Shown piece by piece: positions 55,859-62,966 of a stretch of DNA of 64,000 bases (its first letter is position 1; the number at the start of each line of letters is the position of its first letter). Source of the DNA: DYJK01 sp040755055 (lineage in GTDB: Bacteria > Bacteroidota > Ignavibacteria > Ignavibacteriales > Melioribacteraceae). The stretch spans positions 140,830-204,829 of the forward strand of contig JBFMBS010000002.1 in assembly GCA_040755055.1 (NCBI GenBank). The letters run 5' to 3'. Under the pieces are notes generated by a model. It did not search any database. It was not told the DNA's origin and saw only the letters and a program-made list of their open reading frames with translations. The position numbers were made by a program, and so were the translations under genes.

Positions 55859-56401
55859 TTAATCCAAAACAATTATATGAATTTGCCCCGGTCCGTGAAC
55901 ACCACGTACCAATGGTCCCATATCGGCTGTGGCACTTGGCCCGGTAATGAAAGAAAAACTTTTAGATAGTCCCTTCCCTTCTAAGTAATTTTCTGAAAAA
56001 ACATCTAACGGGCGCGGAACTATCGTGCAGCTATCCACAACGACAATATGTTTCCTAGTTAACATACTAATAGGACTTGTAAGATATTCGTTAATAGATA
56101 CGCAGACAGAGCCGGTTTTTGCAACCGCACAAAAAGAATCAGTAATGCCGGTTTTAATTGTTTTTAACTGTTCACCAGTTGGATTTGTAATAACTTTTTC
56201 ATTCTGGACAAAGATTGCAAATAATTCTTCATCGATATCACCTGGCTGAGAAAGTAAGACAAATTGTTCATCTGCAATTTCTCTAAGCAATGCTTTATTC
56301 AAAGCTTCCGGTGTTCTATCTATCTTTTCAACTGTTGCAACTGTATCAACTGCTGAGAGAAGGAATTTGTCAACAAGATCCTTATTTGTTCGCTCTGGCA
56401 T
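55859..56401 (-). CDS. lutC: LutC/YkgG-family protein (lactate utilisation)
   Basis: This is a 180-residue LUD-domain protein. The family-typical ending, GPSATADMGPLVRGVHGPGQ followed by a hydrophobic strand and Asp, is fully present. It works with the LutB-LutA fusion next to it to oxidise L-lactate to pyruvate. The fusion begins four bases after the stop of this gene. It follows rhamnulokinase by 41 bases and so belongs to the microcompartment operon. Confidence 0.9.
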   Translation of the reverse strand: MPERTNKDLVDKFLLSAVDTVATVEKIDRTPEALNKALLREIADEQFVLLSQPGDIDEELFAIFVQNEKVITNPTGEQLKTIKTGITDSFCAVAKTGSVCVSINEYLTSPISMLTRKHIVVVDSCTIVPRPLDVFSENYLEGKGLSKSFSFITGPSATADMGPLVRGVHGPGQIHIIVLD

Positions 56402-56442
56402 ATATTTCTCATCTAAATATTCTTTCGAAAGAGATTCCTTAA

Positions 56443-57930
56443 TTATTTACTTCGCAAAATCTTAACAAACTTTTTCTCGTTCTCATTAAAGTATGCAGCC
56501 CGTAAAGGTTCGTATTTCTTTACCTCAAATGAATTTGCAACGATGCGTCTCCACATTTCAAGATCGTCTACAATTCCAGCAGCTATTGCCTGAATACCTA
56601 TGTTCCCGATTATTGTACCTTCGACTGGCCCGGCATATACTATCTTTCCTATTGCATCCGCAGTATATTGTGATAACAACTCATTCTGAATGCCTCCACC
56701 AACAGCATGTAATTTTTCAATTTCGTTACCCGTTACTTCCTCTATCTCCTTAAGAGTCTTTCTATAACTAAATGCAAGACTTTCCAGAACAACCCCAATA
56801 ATAAAACCAACATTTGTTTTTATAGTCTGCCCGGTCTCTTTTAAATAGGAAAGAATCTTTTCGGGCATTGCACCAGCTTTCAAAAATCTTGGATCATCAA
56901 GATCGATCCAGGCATTAACAAAATCTTCTTTTATAGCCAATTCTGTTAATTCCATATAACTATGCTCTTCACCCTTTTCAATCCAGTATCTTCTGCACTC
57001 TTGTATAGGCCAAAGACCAATAATATTTTTTAGAAAACGAGTGGTTCCTTCAACACCGCCTTCGTTTGTAAAATTATATTTCATCGATTGTGTACCGAGT
57101 TGAGGTTTTGATAATTCAACTCCCATTAGAGACCATGTCCCGGAGCTCAGAAATGCCCAATTACCACCGCTTGCCGGGACTGATACAACTGCCGATGCTG
57201 TATCATGACCGGCACTTGCAAATACCGGTATGTTAGGATTAAGACCGGTTTCTTTAGCAATAGATGGTAATAATTTCCCTAGTTCTGTTCCCGGCTCAAC
57301 CATTTCAGGAAAAATATTTCTGGGGAATCCGAATGTATCGATTAACTCCCAGGACCAATCCCTTGTAAACGGATCTACCATACTTGTAGTTGAGGCTATG
57401 GAAAACTCAGCTTGCTTTACCCCGGATAACATAAAATTCAAAAAGTCGGGCATTAATAAAATTCTGTAAGCTGCATCAAGCAGATTTGTTTTTCTTTTCT
57501 TTTCAGCCAACAGCTGGAATAAAGTATTGAATTGCGCAAATTGGATTCCGATCTTCTTATATATTTCTTCTTTCGGCATAATAGCAAATGCTTCTTCCAT
57601 TATTCCATCGGTTCTATCATCACGGTAGTGATATGGATTACCTAAAATTCTATCTTCTTTATCAATTAAAACATAATCTACACCCCAGGTATCAACACTG
57701 ACGCCGTCAAAATCCGATCCAAAAGATTTTTGAGCTTTGGATAATCCTTCGATCAGTTCTCCATAAATGGCAAGTATATCCCAGTAAAATCCATTGTGAT
57801 TTTTAATATTATAAGTTGTAAACCGGTGTACTTCCTTTAATTCAATTTTTTGATTTTTAAGTATTGCCACTACACAGCGTCCGCTTTCAGCGCCAAGATC
57901 GAAGCCGATAATTTTTTTTTCAATAAGCAT
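56443..57930 (-). CDS. rhaB: Rhamnulokinase
   Basis: This is a 495-residue FGGY-family sugar kinase that phosphorylates L-rhamnulose to L-rhamnulose 1-phosphate with ATP. It shows IGFDLGAESGRCVVA (N-terminal phosphate loop), the RhaB-typical SVDTWGVDYVLID, HYRDDRTDG, the ASAGHDTASAVV loop with the catalytic Asp (about 243), and LSSGTWSLMGVE. Length fits RhaB (about 490). It lies in the microcompartment operon instead of with rhaA/rhaT. It feeds the class II aldolase two genes upstream. Confidence 0.95.
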   Translation of the reverse strand: MLIEKKIIGFDLGAESGRCVVAILKNQKIELKEVHRFTTYNIKNHNGFYWDILAIYGELIEGLSKAQKSFGSDFDGVSVDTWGVDYVLIDKEDRILGNPYHYRDDRTDGIMEEAFAIMPKEEIYKKIGIQFAQFNTLFQLLAEKKRKTNLLDAAYRILLMPDFLNFMLSGVKQAEFSIASTTSMVDPFTRDWSWELIDTFGFPRNIFPEMVEPGTELGKLLPSIAKETGLNPNIPVFASAGHDTASAVVSVPASGGNWAFLSSGTWSLMGVELSKPQLGTQSMKYNFTNEGGVEGTTRFLKNIIGLWPIQECRRYWIEKGEEHSYMELTELAIKEDFVNAWIDLDDPRFLKAGAMPEKILSYLKETGQTIKTNVGFIIGVVLESLAFSYRKTLKEIEEVTGNEIEKLHAVGGGIQNELLSQYTADAIGKIVYAGPVEGTIIGNIGIQAIAAGIVDDLEMWRRIVANSFEVKKYEPLRAAYFNENEKKFVKILRSK

Positions 57931-57955
57931 AATTGTATTCTGATTAAGTTGGGAA

Positions 57956-59125
57956 TTATTTATTTATTAAAAAATTCACTACCTCTTTTGCGACTATAAA
58001 TTCTTCGTTTGTCGGAATTACAGCAATCTTAACTTTTGAATTATCAGCAGCGATTAATCCTTCTTTAGGATTAGAAAAATTTTTCTTGTTATCTAATAAA
58101 ATTCCAAGATTATCCATATCAGAAATAATTTCTTTCCGGAGTGTTGGCGAGTTCTGTCCGGCACCGGCAGTAAAAACAATACAATCTGCACTGTTGAGTA
58201 TAGCCATATATTCACCAATATATCTCTTCGCATAATAAGCAAAAGTTTTAAATGCGAGTTCGGAACGTTTGTCCCCTTTCAACATATTTTCTTCGATATC
58301 CCTAAAATCTCCGCTTGTTCCTGATATACCGAATATTCCACTCTTGGACATAAGGATATCACCAATTTCTTTAGCAGATAAATTTTCCTTTTCCATAATG
58401 TAAAGAAGCGCGTAAGGATCTAAATCACCGACACGCTTAGCATTTAACAAACCGCTTTGTGGACTCATTCCCATCGATGTATCGATCGACCATCCGTCTT
58501 TGATTGCACAGACGGAAGAACTTCCTCCAAGATGGCATGAGATAACTTTATTCGCATTATAAAGTTCTTTTGCTCGCATGCCTATAAATCTATGCGAAGC
58601 GCCATGAAATCCGTATTTGCGTATTCCATGTTTTTCATAAAGCTCGTAAGGAATGCCATACATGAATGCTTCGGGCGGAATGTTCTTATGGAAGTGCGTT
58701 TCAAATAATCCAACAAGCAATGTAGCCGGCAAAAGTTTTTTGAAAACTGAAATCGCTGTTATGTAAACATCAGTGTGTACCGGTGCAAGCAAACGGTAAT
58801 CTTCCATTGCTTTCAGAACCCAATCTGTTAATTCCACACAGCCGGAAACTCCTTTTGCATGTACTGTCTTGAATCCTACAGCAGCAATTTCGCCAATAGC
58901 AAATTTTTTCTTTAATGATTCCAATGTAAGGTTAACAGCAAAAAAATAATCTGGTATTTCTTGTTTTATAATTTCTTTTTCAGCGTCCTTGAATTCATAA
59001 GAATAAATTCCATCCTTTTCACCAATTCTTTCAACCGTGGCGGTGAAAAGAATCGACATATCGACAGCATCATATAATTTACATTTGTATGAAGTGCTGC
59101 CTGGATTTGCTATTAATATTTTCAT
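57956..59125 (-). CDS. Acetate/propionate-kinase homologue with altered active site
   Basis: This is a 389-residue ASKHA-family acyl kinase, likely to turn an acyl-phosphate into acid plus ATP as the last step of the compartment pathway. Overall similarity to acetate kinase is clear (YGFHGASHRF, CHLG, SIDTSMG, GDLDP, IPTNEE). Several acyl-site residues differ, however. Relative to Methanosarcina AckA, R91 is Lys86, D148 is Glu142 (in FETHFH, normally FDTAFH), HGG is HAK, and N211 is Gly. Retained are N7, H174 (H180) and R231 (R241). A lactyl-phosphate-directed kinase is one possibility; a weak or non-catalytic role is another. ATG 59125 is used; the frame opens at a GTG at 59137. Confidence 0.8.
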   Translation of the reverse strand: MKILIANPGSTSYKCKLYDAVDMSILFTATVERIGEKDGIYSYEFKDAEKEIIKQEIPDYFFAVNLTLESLKKKFAIGEIAAVGFKTVHAKGVSGCVELTDWVLKAMEDYRLLAPVHTDVYITAISVFKKLLPATLLVGLFETHFHKNIPPEAFMYGIPYELYEKHGIRKYGFHGASHRFIGMRAKELYNANKVISCHLGGSSSVCAIKDGWSIDTSMGMSPQSGLLNAKRVGDLDPYALLYIMEKENLSAKEIGDILMSKSGIFGISGTSGDFRDIEENMLKGDKRSELAFKTFAYYAKRYIGEYMAILNSADCIVFTAGAGQNSPTLRKEIISDMDNLGILLDNKKNFSNPKEGLIAADNSKVKIAVIPTNEEFIVAKEVVNFLINK

Positions 59126-59142
59126 GTTACCACTCACAAACT

Positions 59143-59934
59143 TTAATTCTTCTTTAATTTTGTAAGAACTTGTTCAACTATTTCTTGAATTTTTTGTCCA
59201 TCAACATTACTCGCCATTTTTTTTGAATCGTAAAACGATTGAGCGTTGCTGGGCATTGGAGTAGCATCGCACACAGTTACTCGGCCGGGCAAATTAAACT
59301 TTTCCCGTAATGTCATTAACCGATCCCGTTCATTATCCGGAAGTACATTCATATTCCCCAATTGAATAGCTTTCCATACAATGCTTGCCGTATGTTCAAG
59401 TGTTTCCATTTTATGATAAGCATTTAAAAGATCGCTTCCAAGTGTAAGTGCGCCATGATTTTCTAATAAGATTGCATCGGAATTTTTGATCAACGGACGA
59501 ATTGCATCCGGAATTTCCATTGTCGAAGGAAGTCCGTATGGTGCAATTGGAACGGCACCAATAACAATAACTGCTTCGGGAAGAACACATTTGTTCAACG
59601 GAATTCCGGCAACTGCAAAACTTGTTGCATACGGTGGATGCGCATGTACTACCGATTTTATGTCGGGGCGTTCTTTGTAAACTTCGAGGTGCATTTTAAC
59701 TTCACTTGATGGACGAAATTTAGAATTACCTGAAATTACTTTACCGGTTCTATCACATTTAATTATCATGTCCGTGGTCATAAATCCTTTACTTACACCG
59801 GTAGGAGTAGTTAGTAATTCATTGTCATTCAATATTACGGTTATGTTCCCGTCGTTTGCGGCAACATAGCCGCGCGTCCAAATTCTTTTTCCAATTTCGA
59901 CTATTTGTTTTTTCAGTTCCCACTCGTTACTCAT
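59143..59934 (-). CDS. Class II aldolase (rhamnulose/fuculose 1-phosphate aldolase type) with C-terminal encapsulation-peptide-like helix
   Basis: This is a 263-residue zinc aldolase. It cleaves L-rhamnulose 1-phosphate (and, in some family members, fuculose 1-phosphate) to DHAP and L-lactaldehyde. The E. coli FucA ligands E73, H92, H94 and H155 map to E78, H97, H99 and H160 (SSEVKMH, VVHAHPP, ENHGALT). After the core, about residues 222-240 form a linker and 245-263 (DGQKIQEIVEQVLTKLKKN) an amphipathic helix, as in peptides that carry cargo into microcompartments. AGGAGTA precedes the ATG. It links rhamnulokinase to the shell and aldehyde dehydrogenase. Confidence 0.9.
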   Translation of the reverse strand: MSNEWELKKQIVEIGKRIWTRGYVAANDGNITVILNDNELLTTPTGVSKGFMTTDMIIKCDRTGKVISGNSKFRPSSEVKMHLEVYKERPDIKSVVHAHPPYATSFAVAGIPLNKCVLPEAVIVIGAVPIAPYGLPSTMEIPDAIRPLIKNSDAILLENHGALTLGSDLLNAYHKMETLEHTASIVWKAIQLGNMNVLPDNERDRLMTLREKFNLPGRVTVCDATPMPSNAQSFYDSKKMASNVDGQKIQEIVEQVLTKLKKN

Positions 59935-59949
59935 CCGGGTTACTCCTAT

Positions 59950-60525
59950 TTATATTAATTCTTTTAATACGTCTTCATGCGGATTTTTAATTATAGCATA
60001 ACCGGCAAGCATACCATCTTGTGCGCAATAATCTATAGCCGGTTTAACAGCCGCTTCCAATGCACTGATATCGCCGGTTATAACTACAAATCCTTTTCCT
60101 CCAACAGCCATTGCAACATGTACTCGGAGAAGATCCAACAGCGCTTCTTTTGCGGCAAAATCGGCAGCTTTAATTGCAGACACCACCGAAAATGTTTCTA
60201 TTATTAGCAGCGCACCAATATTTTTTTGCTCACTTCTTTCTCTTTCCAAAATTGTACAACCGGCAATTGCCGGAAATACTCGTGGGTCAACATTAGGAAT
60301 TGTCGTAACATTTACAACAGAAAAACCACCAACTTCGCGCGCAACATCCACAGCCGTTTCAACATCTGCAACATCGCCGCGCACAGCCATAAAAAATTTC
60401 CCGGAACAGATAGTACGGGCAATAAGTTTTTCAACGTTTGCAGTTTTTAAAACAGCATCTTGTACCTCGTAACCTTTATATATGCTCGCTAATTCGATTA
60501 TCCCTAATGCATTTTTACTACTCAT
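59950..60525 (-). CDS. pduT: Tandem-domain microcompartment shell protein, PduT-like (BMC-T)
   Basis: This 191-residue protein has two BMC domains (about 5-85 and 100-182) and follows Salmonella PduT closely in plan: NALGIIELASIYKGYEVQDA, a RTICSGKF segment where PduT has KTICPGKF, and a second domain with NIGALLIIETFSVVSAI. Cys40 corresponds to the PduT pore cysteine that holds a 4Fe-4S cluster. It should form a pseudohexameric trimer able to pass electrons through the shell. Its start overlaps the stop of the PduS-like gene in a TAATG, so the two are translationally coupled. Confidence 0.92.
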   Translation of the reverse strand: MSSKNALGIIELASIYKGYEVQDAVLKTANVEKLIARTICSGKFFMAVRGDVADVETAVDVAREVGGFSVVNVTTIPNVDPRVFPAIAGCTILERERSEQKNIGALLIIETFSVVSAIKAADFAAKEALLDLLRVHVAMAVGGKGFVVITGDISALEAAVKPAIDYCAQDGMLAGYAIIKNPHEDVLKELI

Positions 60526-61823
60526 TAATTCCTCTTTATTACAATTTCTGATTCGGAAATATTTCGAACAACTCCATCTATTGATGCATGAATATTGCTC
60601 GATATTTTTCCGTCTGCCTTCCCTATCAAATCATGCTTGTTAACAAACTGGCATTCTCTAACAATCGGAATAGCGGGTGAACCAAGATGCTGGTTCAATG
60701 GAACTCTCACTTGTTCCGGGTTGAAAACCAAATTCGATAAAGGTCCCTCATCCTGAAATTTTAAAACATCAAGTCTTTGTTTAAGTTGTCGGGACGAAAC
60801 TTTACGGTAATCATACATTGGGTGAACAGATATTTCATTGTTGTTCCATTTTAAATTTTGTTGGCGTGCTAACCTTTTCTCAATTACGGTTGCACCTTTA
60901 GGATCCAAACCTTCCGGGCAAGAATACATTGTACATAGGTTGCATTCACAGCAAGAAAAATTACCGGCAAAAATCATCGGTTGATCTTCGCGCGTAAACA
61001 TTCTATTGCGCATTGCAGTCTCCGGTCTTACCGGCTGCCCAAGTAAATACCTCGGGCATAATTCAGTACAAAATGTACATTGATCACACCCGGCTTTTGC
61101 TATTCTATCAGTATCGTGTTCCGTAGCAAACCTATTATACATTGTTACACAATGATGATCTGAAGGTAATACTATCAACGCCCCGGTTCTTTTTGATACT
61201 ACCTGGTTCAAATCTTTTTCCAAAGTGCCCATCATTAAGCCGCCGGAACGGACAACATAATTTTGTTCAGTGATGGTAAACCGGGATAAAACTTCTGAAA
61301 ATGTAATACCGACCGGAACTTTAACTGTAGCCGGATTTTCTATTGCCCCGGCAACTGAAATAAATTTTTCCACAACCGGTTTATTAATTCCAATATTATA
61401 AAGCGTCTCAACGTTTTGCACAACACAACCAACAGAAATGGGGATCGCTCCGGGCTGCACAACTCTCTTTGTTGTCATGTAAATCAGAGTAATTTCATCA
61501 CCAGCCGGATAAACATCCTCAACCGGAATAACACGAATATTTCCCGATACTTTTGAATTAAGAATTTCAATTTCGTGATGATGTTTTTCTTTGATTCCAA
61601 TAATAGCATGTTTCGCACCGGTGATTGCTAATACGGCTTTTAACCCTTTCAAAATTTCATCGCTATAATTAAGGATCAATTCCATATCCTTATGCAGAAG
61701 CGGTTCACACTCGGCAGCATTCATAATTATAGTATCCGGCTTGCTGTTTAATTTTACATGAGTTGGAAAACCAGCTCCACCGGCACCGATAACACCAATA
61801 TTTTCTATTTCGTTGATTGTCAT
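60525..61823 (-). CDS. pduS: PduS/RnfC-like iron-sulfur flavoprotein
   Basis: This 432-residue protein has an RnfC/NuoF-like nucleotide/FMN-binding start (IGVIGAGGAGFPTHVKL, MNAAECEPLLHKD). Two 4Fe-4S motifs follow (CDQCTFCTELCP, Cys 246/249/252/256; and CCECNLCTMYSCP, about 291-302). In the Pdu system PduS uses NAD(P)H for cobalamin reduction and binds PduT. Here, without visible B12 enzymes, NADH re-oxidation with electron exit through the BMC-T pore is more likely. The frame opens at an ATG at 61865 inside the previous gene; ATG 61823 is chosen because it lies seven bases after that stop. Confidence 0.88.
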   Translation of the reverse strand: MTINEIENIGVIGAGGAGFPTHVKLNSKPDTIIMNAAECEPLLHKDMELILNYSDEILKGLKAVLAITGAKHAIIGIKEKHHHEIEILNSKVSGNIRVIPVEDVYPAGDEITLIYMTTKRVVQPGAIPISVGCVVQNVETLYNIGINKPVVEKFISVAGAIENPATVKVPVGITFSEVLSRFTITEQNYVVRSGGLMMGTLEKDLNQVVSKRTGALIVLPSDHHCVTMYNRFATEHDTDRIAKAGCDQCTFCTELCPRYLLGQPVRPETAMRNRMFTREDQPMIFAGNFSCCECNLCTMYSCPEGLDPKGATVIEKRLARQQNLKWNNNEISVHPMYDYRKVSSRQLKQRLDVLKFQDEGPLSNLVFNPEQVRVPLNQHLGSPAIPIVRECQFVNKHDLIGKADGKISSNIHASIDGVVRNISESEIVIKRN

Positions 61824-61830
61824 TTTAAAC

Positions 61831-62109
61831 TTATTCAAGATCTTTATAATCGATTTTATCAACAATTGCCATGATAAGTGTTCGTATCGGTGCTAATTGA
61901 ATATTGAAAACCGTTTTCGCTACACCCGGCGCTCCGCCGCATACAACAATATCACCGATCCCGGCACCAACATAATCTATCGCTACATATTCATTTCCGA
62001 TTTCACTTTCATCTGGCAAAACCGGCTGAACGACAAAAACTATTTTACTCTTATAAGCTTCGTGTTTTTCGACAGATATAACTTTCTTTTTAACCCTCGC
62101 CAAAAACAT
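61831..62109 (-). CDS. EutN/CcmL-type pentameric shell vertex protein (BMC-P), copy 3
   Basis: This is a 92-residue single-domain BMC-P, of the family that caps the twelve vertices of the polyhedral shell. It shows MFLARVKKKVISVEKHEAYK, EYVAIDYVGAGIGDIVVCGG and TVFNIQLAPIRTLIMAIVD. Its ATG overlaps the stop of the preceding BMC-P in a TAATG. It is one of three BMC-P copies here. Confidence 0.93.
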   Translation of the reverse strand: MFLARVKKKVISVEKHEAYKSKIVFVVQPVLPDESEIGNEYVAIDYVGAGIGDIVVCGGAPGVAKTVFNIQLAPIRTLIMAIVDKIDYKDLE

Positions 62110-62372
62110 TATTTTATTCCGTCAACTAATTCAACAACACTCGCATTTACCGGGGCATAACCATTATCGAAAGCCTGGGCAGCATCTGTGCTGGTTACAT
62201 AAACAATTTTATCACCGGGTGCTGCTAATCTCTTGGGATCAGCAACTACAAGTGAAGATTCGATTATTTCTCCTTGGGATGTAACCGGCTGAACTATGTA
62301 CATTCTGCATCCTTCAATTTCTTTTACTTTTCTTGAAGCCCAGACCATCCCGGTTACAATTCCTAATTTCAT
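62109..62372 (-). CDS. EutN/CcmL-type pentameric shell vertex protein (BMC-P), copy 2
   Basis: This is an 87-residue BMC-P: MKLGIVTGMVWASRKV, YIVQPVTSQGEI, VADPKRLAAPGDKIVYV and VNASVVELVDGIK. It begins three bases after the upstream BMC-P copy ends and overlaps the next copy by one base (TAATG). The three copies differ from one another in sequence, so they are not recent duplicates. Confidence 0.93.
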   Translation of the reverse strand: MKLGIVTGMVWASRKVKEIEGCRMYIVQPVTSQGEIIESSLVVADPKRLAAPGDKIVYVTSTDAAQAFDNGYAPVNASVVELVDGIK

Positions 62373-62375
62373 TTA

Positions 62376-62654
62376 TCACTCTATACTATGTGTTATTTGA
62401 ACATCATCAATTAATGCCATTACAACTGCGTCAATCGGGGCATTCTTTGTTTCATCTGTCATCCTTGCCGATGAACCGTAAGAAAGCAAAACAAAATTTC
62501 CTTCCCCGGCTTGAACAGCATCTACAGCTATATGGTAAGTTTTCAACGGGTCTCCTCGATGATCTACTTCTCTACACAGCAATAGTTTCTTACCATTTAG
62601 ATTAGGATCTTTTTGCGTAGAAACAATAGTTCCTATTACTTTAGCAAAAATCAT
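62376..62654 (-). CDS. EutN/CcmL-type pentameric shell vertex protein (BMC-P), copy 1
   Basis: This is a 92-residue BMC-P: MIFAKVIGTIVSTQKDPNLN, LLLCREVD, VDAVQAGEGNFVLLSYGSSAR and PIDAVVMALIDDVQ. It follows the hexameric shell gene by nine bases. Having three different vertex proteins is a feature shared with the planctomycete/verrucomicrobial type of compartment. Confidence 0.93.
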   Translation of the reverse strand: MIFAKVIGTIVSTQKDPNLNGKKLLLCREVDHRGDPLKTYHIAVDAVQAGEGNFVLLSYGSSARMTDETKNAPIDAVVMALIDDVQITHSIE

Positions 62655-62663
62655 TTTTCCCTT

Positions 62664-62939
62664 TTAACGATTAAATGAGCTGTCCAATTCGTCAACCGGA
62701 CGCGGAATAACTAATTGTGATAAAACTTCTCCGATCTTTGATGCAGCATCTGTTCCGGCATCCAACGCAGAACGAACAGCCGCAACGTCTCCTTCAATTA
62801 CAAATGAAACGTATCCGCTGCCAACTTGCCTCCATTCAACTAATTCAACATTGGCAGCTTTAACTGCTGCATCTGCACCTTGTACTAAAGGTGCAAAACC
62901 TTTTGTCTCTAAAATTCCTATTGCTTTCTTTACCGACAT
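62664..62939 (-). CDS. Hexameric microcompartment shell protein (BMC-H)
   Basis: This is a 91-residue canonical BMC-H: KKAIGILETKGFAPLVQGAD, ANVELVEWRQVGSGYVSFVI and EGDVAAVRSALDAGTDAA. It forms the hexagonal tiles of the shell. The pore segment around VGSGYV is small and polar, suited to small metabolites. GGAG lies eight bases before the ATG. It is the only BMC-H in the window. Confidence 0.95.
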   Translation of the reverse strand: MSVKKAIGILETKGFAPLVQGADAAVKAANVELVEWRQVGSGYVSFVIEGDVAAVRSALDAGTDAASKIGEVLSQLVIPRPVDELDSSFNR

Positions 62940-62966
62940 TTTATTTCTCCTTTATTACATTTTATT

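Noticed and set aside
61824..61865. N-terminal extension of the PduS-like protein by 14 codons
   Set aside because: It overlaps the end of the BMC-P gene and adds residues not seen before the IGVIGAGGAG start of the family.
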